From the NCBI RefSeq assembly GCF_026914265.1, contig NC_069125.1, forward strand, positions 4,413,056-4,477,055: a stretch of DNA of 64,000 nt, given 5' to 3'. The notes under the pieces are model-generated. The model ran no database searches. It saw only the letters and a program-made list of their open reading frames with translations, and was not told where the DNA came from. Position 1 is the first letter of the stretch; every line of letters starts with the position of its first letter. The stretch comes from Mya arenaria. Taxonomy: Eukaryota; Mollusca; Bivalvia; Myida; Myidae. Shown here in pieces: positions 55,001 to 64,000 of the stretch. Made by a program: the position numbers and the translations under genes.

Positions 55001-58000
55001 GTGTAGTTTGATCCTAAATGCGAAAAAAATATCTTGAAATTGAGAAAAATAAATATTTATGCAATTTATAATGGTGAGATTCATTTAAAAGTAAATTAAC
55101 GAACAAAATTAATTGTAAATGTAATTTAAACCATGGTTGAAAAATGTCTTTAAAAACATAATATTAATTATATTTCAAGCACAAATGTGTAAAAACTTAA
55201 TAAGAACATCAGACGCATTTAATGTATTAGTTTATTCTATTTTTTGAAGCTGTTGGATTATTTTGTTAAGTCTTAAGTGTAAATGTACATATAGACTAGA
55301 GAATGACATACCTATTTCCTAATCTCTTTAATTTGACTTTTGAATCCAAGCATTTTATCAAATCTGTTTAAAATGCAAAATCCTTCAACAAAAAGCGATA
55401 ATTTCGCCCAAGTCACCATTACGGATCAGCTCTAAAACATTGAACAATTTCATTGCAAAATTTTCATTCAAAATTAATAGATGAACACCAAAAGAGGTCT
55501 GTTTAACCAGAGGGTTACACAGTATTATTTGTTCAGACAGCCAGAGTGATAAACAAGGTGCAACACGATACAACAATACCAGAGTTCCTAGCGCTCAGGC
55601 TGCTGTAAATACAAGAAATAGCTCTCCCGTAACCAATATCTAGCATGGTTGTTGCCATTATGGTAGTGCTCATTACATTGCTCAATGCTGTCTGTAAAAC
55701 TGAATTGTAAGCTAGATGCTGAATAAGCCTTTTTATATATAATTTGTAAGATATCAGGAAAGAATTAACTACATAATTTAATTAGCAGAATGCAAGTTCC
55801 AATTTTATTTCAACTGGAATTGAAGATGATTTCAAAATAACAGAAGCAGGAACGTTTTAGCTTATCTTTTCTGCTGTAAACCTTTAGGGCTACGATCTCA
55901 GATATGCAGGAATGTAATGAGCATTACCAAGGTTGGCACCCTAAAAACTAGCAACAAAACTGGATTTAGCGTTTTATGATAACTGTGATGAAATAGCTTG
56001 CTGTAACTAGCTTTTCTTTTGTTTAATTAAGGTACAGTGTAACTATTTGGCAAGACGTTGAAAGATTTAAAAAAATAGGCTCTACTTATTATTGTTCAAA
56101 CACAGTTTCAGTATTATGTTATGGTGAACTTGCTGCATGAGCATTGTTTGAAATAAATTTTACCTTAAAATGATACAAAAATAATGATAATAACAATTAA
56201 TAAACAACAAGCTGTTTCAGCGATTATTAAAAAATCAACATCAGAAATTAATGCACTATCATATCACCATAAAAATTCTTCATAATCATGAATACATACC
56301 AACCCAATTTCAGATTCATTATTTATACTAGATTTTTTCAAATAATCTGTATTTTTTTCATTACAATGAACATATTACAGAACATTAGGTTAAAATAGGT
56401 TTATGCTCAGGGTTTTCTTAGCAATCAAATAGACTGGAAATAGCAAAAAAAAAATATTATATTATTTTTTTTGCTATTTCCACATCGATAGTCAAAATAT
56501 GATTTAAAGACAATCAAACTTAAGGTTCATACATGCCTTGTCAACTAGTTCAAAATGTAAAAACAAGAAAGAAAAAAAAAAATTATTAAAAATTAAAAAC
56601 AATTAATGCATGAAACACACATGTATATTTGAGAAAACAATTTCTTTATGATAAACATGGTTTTTAATGGTCATGTTTTTCTAACTGTCTTTACCCTCCT
56701 GTTAAGGACTAAATGCGGAACTTACATAAGCTTTGAACTCGGGTCGACTACAGCCCTCAGTCTTGGTCCCATCGTTAAATATAACACAATCCTCCGGCCG
56801 CACTGTAAGCTCATCCGGAGATTCCGCAAATATGAACTTCTGAAACATCTGACCTTTCACTAGCTCCAGCTTGATGTGTGGAGGCTGACCATTAGACTGT
56901 AAAATAGAAATGAGACTTAGTAACACAGTAAAAAGCATCAGATTAATTCTCATCTCATATCATACATGAATAATAAAGTTAATGCTGACTTATTAAATTT
57001 CTCAAGTAATTGAGGTTTATTTTTGCAAGTACATCAAGTAACAAATTTCAAACCTAGTGAAAAATTAATTTACTAATGATTGTCAATGCTGTAAAATATT
57101 CCATACCTCACAAAACAACAAAAACCTTAAAAACAACAGGGAGGAAAATGGAGCTGGCGAAATATAAACATTTTTCAGTCTATTTCTAGGCTTTTAAACA
57201 ACACTGATATTGTACAAATTTATCTTCATGAGATTTTTCAAAGGTACTAATTATGCAGAAGAATCTATCATTAATTAACATGTAACTCCAGGTGTTCATT
57301 GCCATACTTGAAAAGCTCATTGGAAGGCACTTTTAGCTACATGATATGATCGTAAAATAACAGACAATATCACAATACATCAAAGAATCATTTAAATACA
57401 AATCTTTCAAATATTTATATATATTTTTCATAATCTATTTGACCAGTATTTCTTGAGTTCCTTAACACAGATTTATGTTTAACCTAATCTTAAAATTATA
57501 AGCATGCAGACAAAAGGTATAAATATTAAAGCACATAATTTAAACAAGAGGGCCATGATGGCCTGTAATTGTTCACCTGAGTGAGCGTATTTAGCCTTTG
57601 TTACCACAAGACAATGTTACAACAAATATCTTAGCTCAAGGCCTATAGGTTTCAGACAAGACAAAAGGACTTTTTTCCTTTACATCTCTTTGCAGCAGAG
57701 GTGACTCTCAGAGTAGGCCAATTTTGAATCCAGGGGCATAATTTCAACAATCTTATTAGGGAATCATAAGACAATGCTTCAAACAAAATATCTTAGCATG
57801 ATATTTGTTTTCAAAACAGTTCACATGGTCCGCATTTCATTAATGTAGCTATAAATTTAAAGAATAGGTCAAAAGGTCATTGTAAATGGCAATATTGATA
57901 TTAATTTGCAAAACTGTACACATGGTCCAAATACATTTGCAGTAGCTTCAAAAAGGAGAAAATAGGTCAAAAGGTCACGCTTAAGTTCATCCAAGCACAA

Positions 58001-61000
58001 AACTGATATTTTTTGCAAAACTGTACACATGGTCCAAAGTTCATTGACGTAGCTTCAAAAATAAGAATATAGGTCAAAAGGTCACAATCAAGGTCATCTG
58101 AGGACAACATTGTTATTTGTTTTCAAAATTGCACACATGGTCCAATTTAACATGGTCCAAATTTCATTGATGTAGTTTCAAAACTAAAAAAAAGGTGAAA
58201 AGTTTACAGTCAAGGTCATCTAAGCACAACATTGGTATTTCTTTTCAATACTGTACACATGGTCCAAATTTCATTGCTGTCACTTCAAAAATTAGATATA
58301 AGATAAAAAGGTCATAGTCAAGGCATCCAAGCATAGCAATGATTATTGTTTCCACAACTGTACATGTGGCTGAACTTTAATGCCGTTGCTTCAAAATTAA
58401 GGAAGTAGGTCATAAGGTCACATTCAAGGTCATTTGAGGTCAACATTGACATTTATTTTCAAAAGTGAACACATGGTCCAAATGTGCTAGCAATAACTGA
58501 CAGGCCAGACATAGATTGATCACAATAGCTCACAATGAGCACTTCATGCACAGGTAAGCTTAGGAGCAGAAACTTTTTATAGAGATAAATAATTCTTTCA
58601 ATCACTTAATGAAACAATACATAAATTTGTGACACAGTTGTAAATCATAGGGGAAGTTTACATACAAAATCTTTCATCACAGAAGATGGTAGAACAGAAC
58701 ATTTTACAACAAACATTTCATTTCACAGGATCAGGGAAAATATGAAATCCTTTCATTTCTCATTGCGCTCATGCCGATGTGATCACCAGAAAATCATGTT
58801 CAGAGAATTGAACCAATTAAAATTTTAATGTAACAATATAGTACTGGCAATTATTTCAAAATAGATATTGTTTTTGTTTTTTATTGATAATGCACTTTAT
58901 TATCAACATTGGTACTGTATTCTGTTTAAAGTACATTAATTTTTGTACCAGGGGAATATTGGCTGACAAAAGAGAATCAACCGGTTTTGTTTGACAAAAA
59001 GCAGATTTTGTCATAAAATGTGGCAACATGGCAAAATAAAAGGATAACAAGAGTCATTAGAGAACTTGCCTGAGATTGTATGGGTACCAAGCACTGAGCA
59101 AACAATGTGAAACAAATTATCAACAATGTGAGGCAAATTATCATAAACAATGTGAAACAAGTCATCATCAAAAATGTGAAGCAAATCATTATTAACAATG
59201 TGAAGCAAATCATTGTTAACAATGTGAAGCAAATTTTCAACAATGTAAAATACCTCATTATCTACAATGTGAGGCAAATTATCATCAACAATGTGAAACA
59301 AGTCATCATCAAAAATGTGAAGCAAATCATTATTAACAATGTGAAGCAAATCATTGTTAACAATGTGAAGCAAATCATTGTTAAAAATGTGAAGCAAATC
59401 ATTGTTAACAATGTGAAGCAAATCATTATTAACAATAGAAAGCAAATCATTGTTAAAAATATTAAACAAGTCTTCATCAACAATGTAAAGCAAGTCATTG
59501 TTAACAATGTGAAGCAATTCATTGTTAACAATGTGAGGCAAATTATCAACAATGTGAAACACCTCATCATCAACAATGTGAGGCAAAGCATTGTTAACAA
59601 TGTGAGGCAAAGCATTGTTAACAATGTGAAACAAATCAGTGTTAATAATATGAAACAAATCATTGTTAATAATGTAAAGCAAATCATTGTTTACAATGTG
59701 AAACAAATCAATATTAACAATGTGAAACAAATATTTTATAAGCAATGTTAACTAACCAACAAGCCTTTGTTAACAATAAAGGACAAATCTTAAATGTCCC
59801 GTGCAGCATATCTGTGTTAACTATGTAAATTGTTTACTATTAACAACAAGAAACAATTATCACAAACAATGTAACGCAAAACCTTACAACAATGCGTTTA
59901 ATCGAAGTTATGTGAAAACAACTTCATCAAAACAAGACAGAAAAAATGGCCACCAATGAGATGCAATTTGACTTTAAAAGAAAACTTCTTTACAACATTC
60001 ACAAAATGAGGACATTGTCATTGACACCTAACACTCAAGCTAAATAAAGTTGTTTTTATTCATTTACTGTGTGTTCTTATTTTATACCTCTTCCTTTGAT
60101 CATCCAAAACAACCGGTAACAAGTTTTAGTCAACCAAAAAGCAAAATTTAATGCTGTATGGCACAGAATATCATTAATCTTGTTGAGACAGATTAATACA
60201 GATACAAACTACTAAATTATGTCCAAAACTGAGAACAAGCTCTACCAAGCCTGCCACACTGAACACTTCTTACCTGGACTTTCACATTATGACATTCCTC
60301 GGATACACATGTCTCATCAAGAACCTCCTGTATTCTCAAATCCTTCACTTCTGTGTCACTGTCATCACCTGCAGAAAACATCAACATTTATCACATGCAG
60401 AAAATATCAGCATTCACCACCTGTAAATAACATCAATATTCGACCTGCAAATTACATCAACATTCACCATCTGCAGAAAAAATCACATTCAACACCTGCA
60501 GATAATAATTATTAGCATTCACCACCAGTAAATAACATCAACATTCACAACCTGTAAATAACCAACATTCACCACCTGTAAATAACATCAACATTCACCA
60601 CCTGCAGAAAAAACAGCAACATTCATCACCTGCAGAAAAAAATCAGCATTCTTCACCTTCCAGAAACATCAACATTATCCACCTGCAAATAATACCAACA
60701 TTCATCACCTGCATATAACATAACATTGATATGAAAGCAAAATAGTTCTATCCCTTTTAGTGATAAAGGCGCTAACTTGCTTGTTTTAGAATAAAATTTA
60801 GCATTACAAATTCATTTGTGTATTGTGTTTCATAATTTTATGGCTCGTAGTTCATAGTCTAGAACAGTGAGTTAAAAAGTTAAATCACTGTCATTGTTGT
60901 ACAGTACAGAGGCCATATTTCAATAGCCAACTTAGATCTAACTTAAGTTAAAAGAAGAATCTGAGTTTTTTTATTGGACTGTGAAAATGAACTGGCCAAT

Positions 61001-61525
61001 AGACTGAATGGAATCAGTGAGGCATATCAAAGGATAAGATAAATATGAATACAGCCCAACAATAAGACAATCTATGCCCTATATTAACCATCTTTATAAT
61101 TCAGAATGGAAAATAAGAATTGGGAGAAACTTACCAGAGTCGTGTTCCACCATGGACAGGTTTGGTAAGGCAGGATCAGAGCCTGCAGGCCCTTTAGGCT
61201 GGGGACAGGAGTTGCCACCGTTACCTGTAACACAATGCATAGTTGTCAAGAGAGGTCAGTAAACAACGAGCAACAATGTAACATGACCTACAGAGACAAG
61301 CTTAGTAGCTAAACGCCTGTCTATTAGGCCCAACATGGCTCATAAATATATACACAAAATAATTTTATTTCTAGAAATATGAAATAAGGAGATAAATTGA
61401 AGTAAAATATTTACATCTAATGAAATAGTTTTAAAAAAAATTGAAAAGAGAAAACAATAATCACCTTCTCTTGAAACTTTTAGGGTGGTATTTTGGGGCT
61501 TTGTGGCAAGGAAGTTGATCTCATC
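42905..61525 (-). CDS. TTC17: TTC17, tetratricopeptide repeat protein 17, ten internal exons (partial)
   Basis: Exons in transcript order: 61465-61525, 61135-61224, 60274-60368, 56726-56896, 50174-50909, 49444-49573, 47743-47896, 47375-47449, 45891-46010, 42905-43048. All borders are GT-AG and phases agree at each junction; together they code for 592 residues. The C-terminal TPR part (NETSWVLVNLAALYWRVRG, DMALLSIANILHRSGYVNDA, IEVIGTRIARGLAK) and the DECQKL...STWL...KN block match the C-terminal half of vertebrate TTC17. That protein is a cytoplasmic TPR protein linked to actin polymerisation and cilium formation. Missing: the N-terminal half with its own TPRs (to the right of the window or under repeats) and the last exon. 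The middle linker (50174-50909) is long, charged and repetitive, unlike the vertebrate protein. Introns are packed with satellites but splice sites are intact. Confidence 0.88.
43228..44095. repeat. 23-bp tandem repeat with 46-bp higher-order part
   Basis: Unit ggaatacaaggttgtcaaaa + att (23 bp). From about 43660 to 43960 two variants alternate regularly (aatagaaggttgtcagaaat / aatacaagcttgtcaaaaat), giving a 46-bp period. It lies in a TTC17 intron. Confidence 0.92.
44230..45865 (+). mobile_element. Hairpin-ended element with 145-bp internal tandem repeats
   Basis: Left end 'gagctgtcacaggagtgacg' + 'aatacccccaaa'. The core has about nine and a half copies of a 145-bp unit; starts at 44422, 44567, 44712, then, after an extra 33 bp, 44890, 45035, 45180, 45325, 45470, 45615 and 45760. 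Right end is 'accgacagaccgacagactg' followed by the hairpin ataccccctcaaac/ttcgtttgtgggggtat (about 45829-45861). A short left module, internal minisatellite and terminal palindrome match the layout of pearl-like / Helentron-associated non-autonomous elements known from bivalves. No coding capacity. Confidence 0.75.
45891..46010 (-). CDS. TTC17: TTC17 TPR exon
   Basis: 120 bp, phase 0-0. Reads NETSWVLVNLAALYWRVRG then ANKALNCLRVAMYTSP, a classical TPR (W..L...Y...G....A). It begins 26 bp after the end of the hairpin element. Confidence 0.92.
46377..46625. mobile_element. MITE-like element with CTCTCACAG ends, copy 1
   Basis: Left end ttaaagctacactctcacag and an inverted, worn right end (gagattgcagcttcaaaac). 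Internal 'gtcttatatgactggttttc' is shared with the copy at 51860-52215. Confidence 0.6.
46937..47363. repeat. 61-bp tandem repeat, seven units
   Basis: Unit atcagacgtcaatttgcact + tttgaaaaataatctcttac + acaaattttaaaacaactta, nearly identical copies. It ends about 11 bp from the splice donor of the TTC17 exon at 47375. Confidence 0.95.
47375..47449 (-). CDS. TTC17: TTC17 short exon
   Basis: 75 bp, phase 0-0, 25 codons: VLEKISGRSESIEVIGTRIA then RGLAK, leading into the TPR exon. The GTRIA block is conserved in vertebrate TTC17. Acceptor gtttaag, donor aag/gtaata. Confidence 0.9.
47743..47896 (-). CDS. TTC17: TTC17 exon
   Basis: 154 bp, entered in phase 2 and left in phase 0. Contains FLNFEENIRKND, YMEPECRYDVPVMSVADHLP and GVQYRDELDY; the MEP.C......S..DHL.GV pattern is shared with the vertebrate protein. 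Confidence 0.9.
48457..49136. mobile_element. 680-bp TIR element with target-site duplication
   Basis: Inverted ends CCATACATGCCATAT (48457-48471) and ATATGGCATGTATGG (49122-49136), flanked on both sides by ATGGGA (48451-48456 and 49137-49142). Inside are several CCCCC blocks (tcccccggcgggggg; tccccctgaat three times near the right end) and A/T-rich filler. No transposase, so non-autonomous. It lies in a TTC17 intron. Confidence 0.75.
49444..49573 (-). CDS. TTC17: TTC17 exon
   Basis: 130 bp, phase 1 in, phase 2 out. Reads TQKYIRKRLHIAVPK then TDECQKLPKVDLRKFTSTWL and SLSVKNV. The DEC.KL..V.L....STWL.....N pattern is the clearest vertebrate TTC17 match outside the TPRs. Confidence 0.92.
50174..50909 (-). 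CDS. TTC17: TTC17 long linker exon with 12-residue repeats
   Basis: 736 bp, phase 0 in, phase 1 out. Opens IEELAEMEEDDDSLSLYING, then a conserved-looking HLTKILPLGRGQEV segment. From 50693 down to about 50367 it is built of about nine degenerate 12-residue repeats (KEG-x-N-S...Q-D-G; for example KEGGNSRQDQDG). It ends with a Pro/Asp-rich part (SPPSQEVPDEDDRKRDVLQL). The repeats are highly charged and probably disordered. The opposite strand is also open here because of the repeat composition, but has no splice context. Confidence 0.85.
51426..51660 (+). repeat. Short dispersed element, copy 2
   Basis: 'aacaagaatgcccctgtgca' ... 'tgggccttgctatacacgtg' ... 'acaaagtttcatttaaatat' + 'cttgaac'. 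Same module order as 40305-40520. Confidence 0.6.
51860..52215. mobile_element. MITE-like element with CTCTCACAG ends, copy 2
   Basis: Left ttaaagctgcactctcacag and right ctgtgagagtgcatctttaa form near-perfect 20-bp inverted ends. About 355 bp, no coding potential. Related to 46377-46625. Confidence 0.75.
53570..54110. repeat. 44-bp tandem repeat, about 12 units
   Basis: Unit gaattctgctgatgtccatg + actttacggcaattatcaac + aatg. Units are very similar in the middle and diverge toward the right end. Intronic. Confidence 0.95.
54600..54870 (+). repeat. Short dispersed element, copy 3
   Basis: 'gttatggaccttgctatact', 'tgtgtaccaagtttcatttg' + 'aataccttgaa', 'gcatgaggccaacaacgc'. Same family as 40305 and 51426. 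Confidence 0.55.
56436..56481. repeat. Long perfect-looking palindrome
   Basis: GGAAATAGC followed by A-rich sequence, then T-rich sequence and GCTATTTCC; about 22-bp arms with a 2-base centre. It lies 245 bp from the nearest TTC17 exon (56726-56896), on its 3' side in transcript orientation. Confidence 0.85.
56726..56896 (-). CDS. TTC17: TTC17 exon
   Basis: 171 bp, phase 0-0, with a consensus donor (gtaagt) and acceptor (ttttacag). Reads SNGQPPHIKLELVKGQMF, FIFAESPDELTV and RPEDCVIFNDGTKTEGCSR. It joins in frame to IEELAEMEEDD. Confidence 0.88.
57545..58560 (+). mobile_element. Dispersed element with ~105-120-bp internal repeats and hairpin end
   Basis: Starts 'acaagagggccatgatggcc', a very common bivalve repeat start. 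'gtacacatggtccaaatttc' recurs at about 57820, 57912, 58025, 58133, 58252 and 58470. Ends with an imperfect palindrome (agctcacaatgagcacttca/tgcacaggtaagct). Confidence 0.65.
59095..59755. repeat. 24-bp tandem repeat with self-complementary units
   Basis: Unit aacaatgtgaagcaaatcat + tgtt; the ends AACAATG and CATTGTT pair with each other. A block of about 165 bp (59107-59265) is repeated at 59272-59370 with little change. Both strands stay open for over 200 codons because the period is 8 codons. Confidence 0.92.
60274..60368 (-). CDS. TTC17: TTC17 exon
   Basis: 95 bp, phase 1 in, phase 0 out. Reads DDSDTEVKDLRIQEV then LDETCVSEECHNVKVQ, acidic. Donor cag/gtaaga; acceptor ttttctgcag is the first unit of the array that follows. 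Confidence 0.85.
60369..60720. repeat. ~26-bp array made of copies of a splice acceptor
   Basis: About 14 diverged units of the form acctgcagaaaacatcaaca + ttcacc. The TTC17 acceptor and the first bases of the exon (tcatcacct/gcag on the plus strand) recur inside the units. Confidence 0.8.
61135..61224 (-). CDS. TTC17: TTC17 exon
   Basis: 90 bp, phase 1-1. Reads NGGNSCPQPKGPAG then SDPALPNLSMVEHDS, a Pro/Gly-rich linker. Acceptor tgttacag, donor tctg/gtaagt. Recognised through phase agreement with both neighbours. Confidence 0.8.
61465..61525 (-). CDS. TTC17: TTC17 exon, most upstream one found
   Basis: 61 bp, phase 0 in, phase 1 out. Reads DEINFLATKPQNTTLKVSRE. Acceptor atatattag, donor agaag/gtgatt. 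Supported by phase, borders and position; the peptide alone is not diagnostic. Confidence 0.7.
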
Positions 61526-62398
61526 CTAATATATGAATACTTATTTTTCAAGTATGAAAAAGGTTTTCATAACTTTAAATCTATTTACTACAGTAGTTGT
61601 TTAAGTGGTATTCTAAACAATTTTGTTCATAATTTTGTGTGTGTATCATGTGACAATGCATTCTGGTAGGGGGAAAAAGTATAGGTAGAAAGTGTTCATG
61701 GCAAATGGCAATCACATTTGGATTGAAAGTTTATTTCAACAACATTGCCCATGGCAGCAGTTACAGTCAACACCCTCTAGCATAACCAAGTCACATTCAA
61801 AATCATTCTTATCCTTTGTAATAGTCATGCCTGAGTGAATCCATTCATTTTAATGGCCAATTTATTTCACAGGCCAATCGAAACACTCAGATTCTATTCT
61901 TAAATTGACGTTAAATCTAAAATGTAATGAATTATGTAAAAGACAGAACACTGAGTTACTTTTCCCAAATATGATTAAAATCACTGCCAGCATACTTTAT
62001 TTGATCATATATATTAATGTACTTGAAATAAAATGTTTATTTTTTCCCATGTGTATCAAGAATTTTTAGCCAATTTTTCTCAATATTTTTCCATCTTCAA
62101 AAAATCACAGTCATGTGTAAGATCATAAAGAACCAGAAAAGCCCATTAATTTTATCATTGAAAGAATATTTCTGAACCAGATCTGTATATACCACATATA
62201 AACAAAACACATTAAGTCCATTTTTATTTTGTAAAAAATATTAAAATACAATTAACTTTTGTTTCCAACAATGTTCTCCAGTAACCAAAACATTTACACA
62301 ATAAAAATGTTTTATATTCTTATGTTTGTCCCATAGGATTATATAGAAACAGTATATAAAAGAGTCCATTCATCAATTAATAACTTATCAGTGTGGGG
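61526..62398. other. No supported gene
   Basis: AT-rich TTC17 intron sequence. No upstream exon was found here, so the next one is probably beyond the right edge. Confidence 0.5.
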
Positions 62399-62660
62399 AA
62401 ACAAATTTTATCATGTGACACACAAATGGTAACGTAGACTTAGAAAGAAGGGCAAAAGAGCACAAATCAGGTAAGTTTTTTGTACATTATTACGTTATTA
62501 GCTTTCTCCTGAATTCGAGACCTAGCCTACCCACTGCACCAATTTAGGAGTCGTTTATTAATGTAGAAATATGCAAATAACTTACCTGATTTGTGCTCTT
62601 TTGCCCTTCTTTCCGTGTTTTTACTTACCATTTGTGTGGCACGTGACGAAATTGTTTGGT
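62399..62660. repeat. Long inverted repeat, ~80-bp arms, ~100-bp spacer
   Basis: Left arm 62399-62476 and right arm 62579-62660 are reverse complements at roughly 85%: acacaaatggtaa, gaaagaagggcaaaagagca and caaatcaggtaagtt are shared. The spacer shows no coding potential. Confidence 0.85.
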
Positions 62661-62797
62661 CAAACTGTTTAAAAACACTTCAAATCCCTGATACAACATA
62701 ATGGTACGAGCATAATTATAGATACAATAAAATATAAAAGATATATACAGAATTATTATTGAGAAGGAAGAAATTCATTTTCAATAAACAGCCATGA

Positions 62798-64000
62798 AAA
62801 ACAAGAGCACCTTAATCAGATACCAACACTCATCTGGTTTTCAAAGTCAACTAAGGGGCATAATTAATCTAGAAAAACAGATCCATGCTGCTACGCATAC
62901 AAATATGCATTAATGTCACTGGAAACATTTGCACCAAGTTCCCTATGAATATCTTCTTGGCCACCAAGTTTCCTGTGAATATCGTCTTGGCCACCAAGTT
63001 CCCTATGAATATCTTTTTGGCCACCAAGTTCCCTATGAATATTGTATTGGCCACCAAGATTCCTATGAATATCGTCTTGGCCACCAAGTTCCCTATGAAT
63101 ATCTTCTTGGCCACCAAGTTCCCTATGAATATCTTCTTGGCCACCAAGTTCCCTATGAATATCTTCTTGGCCACCAAGTTCCCTATGAATATCGTCTTGG
63201 CCACCAAGTTCCCTATGAATATCGTCTTGGCCACCAAGTTTCCTATGAATATTGTATTGGCCACCAAGATTCCTATGAATATCGTCTTGGCCACCAAGTT
63301 CCCTATGAATATCTTCTTGGCCACCAAGTTCCCTATGAATATCTTCTTGGCCACCAAGTTCCCTATGAATATCTTCTTGGCCACCAAGTTTCCTATGAAT
63401 ATCATCTTAGCCACCGAGTTTCCTATGAATATCTTCTTGGCCACCAAGTTTCCTAATATGAATATCGCCTTGGCCACCAAGTTTCCTATGAATATTGTAT
63501 TGGCCACCAAGTTTCCTATAAATATTGTATTGGCCACCAAGTTTCCTATGAATATCGTCTTGGCCATCAAGTTTCCTATGAATATTGTATTGGCCACCAA
63601 GTTTCCTATGAATATCGTCTTGGCCACCAAGTTCCCTATGAATATCTTCTTGGCCACCAAGTTCCCTATGAATATCTTCTTGGCCACCAAGTTCCCTATG
63701 AATATCTTCTTGGCCACCAAGTTTCCTATGAATATTGTCTTGGCCACCAAGTTCCCTATGAATATCTTCTTGGCCACCAAGTTTCCTATGAATATCGCCT
63801 TGGCCACCAAGTTTCCTATGAATATTGTCTTGGCCACCAAGTTCCCTATGAATATTGTATTGGCCACCAAGTTTCCTATGAATATTGTCTTGGCCACCAA
63901 GTTCCCTATGAATATCTTATTGGCCACCAAGTTTCCTATAAATATTGTATTAGCCACAAAGTTTCCTATGAATATCGTCTTAGCCACCAAGTTTCCTAGT
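62798..64000. repeat. 30-bp satellite seeded in a short dispersed element; runs off the window
   Basis: 62798-62935 is the 5' part of the short dispersed element ('aacaagagcaccttaatcag', 'ggggcataattaatctagaa'). From 62930 to the end, about 35 copies of a 30-bp unit (ccaccaagttccctatgaat + atcttcttgg) follow. On the minus strand this reads as a 10-residue repeat (VAKTIFIGNL)n for 370 codons, which I do not regard as a gene. Confidence 0.93.

Larger units (their letters stand above)
50910..56725. other. Large TTC17 intron: repeats only
   Basis: No exon needed (phases 0/0 join directly). Holds a short element (51426-51660), a MITE-like element (51860-52215), a hairpin end (52633-52672), a 44-bp array (53570-54110), another short element (54600-54870) and a strong palindrome (56436-56481). 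Confidence 0.6.

Noticed and set aside
59011..59751. Open frames of 214-244 codons on both strands
   Set aside because: Produced by a 24-bp tandem repeat lacking stops; both strands are open at once.
62869..63990. 373-codon minus-strand open frame of (VAKTIFIGNL)n repeats
   Set aside because: It is the 30-bp satellite read in frame; the plus strand is also open, there is no splice or promoter context, and unit changes are not codon-biased.

Overview
The window is AT-rich metazoan nuclear DNA with interrupted genes (GT-AG introns), large introns and a very high load of satellites and short mobile elements. Repeats such as the 'acaagagggccatgatggcc' type, 'cagtgaccttgacctt' blocks, and terminal hairpins of the 'ataccccc...gggggtata' type are, from general knowledge, typical of bivalve molluscs, so a clam-like bivalve is the best guess. 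No bacterial features, CRISPR array or rRNA were seen.

Layout. 69-163 (+) is a possible exon of an unidentified gene. 2.0-5.0 kb is a diverged duplicate of 34.8-40.2 kb and carries a decayed copy of a small membrane-protein gene. A 39-bp minisatellite follows (5.05-7.22 kb). 7.2-20.4 kb holds no gene I can support: it has dispersed repeats, a tRNA-like SINE fragment, a compound trinucleotide array (13.8-14.6 kb), a Tc1-type transposase relic (16.5 kb) and a degenerate 'cttccttagcaac' array.

20515-30877 (+) is a 17-exon gene. I could splice it with consistent phases at every junction except exon 11. It predicts about 816 residues: an N-terminal ubiquitin-like domain, a long helical/coiled-coil region, one hydrophobic hairpin with a P-x-T-A-G-x-S-L motif like that of apolipoprotein L proteins, more helices and an acidic tail. 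I do not know a described family with this architecture, and it is the most interesting item here.

34000-35618 (-) is a complete four-exon gene for a 147-residue CD225/dispanin-type membrane protein. 42905-61525 (-) holds ten consecutive internal exons of TTC17, a tetratricopeptide protein; its first and last exons were not found. Its introns contain six tandem arrays, hairpin-ended elements, TIR elements and a long inverted repeat. The window ends inside a 30-bp satellite (62.93-64.0 kb) that seems to have grown out of a dispersed element.

The genes look unrelated in function. Long open frames over the arrays arise because the repeat periods (39, 30 and 24 bp) are multiples of three.
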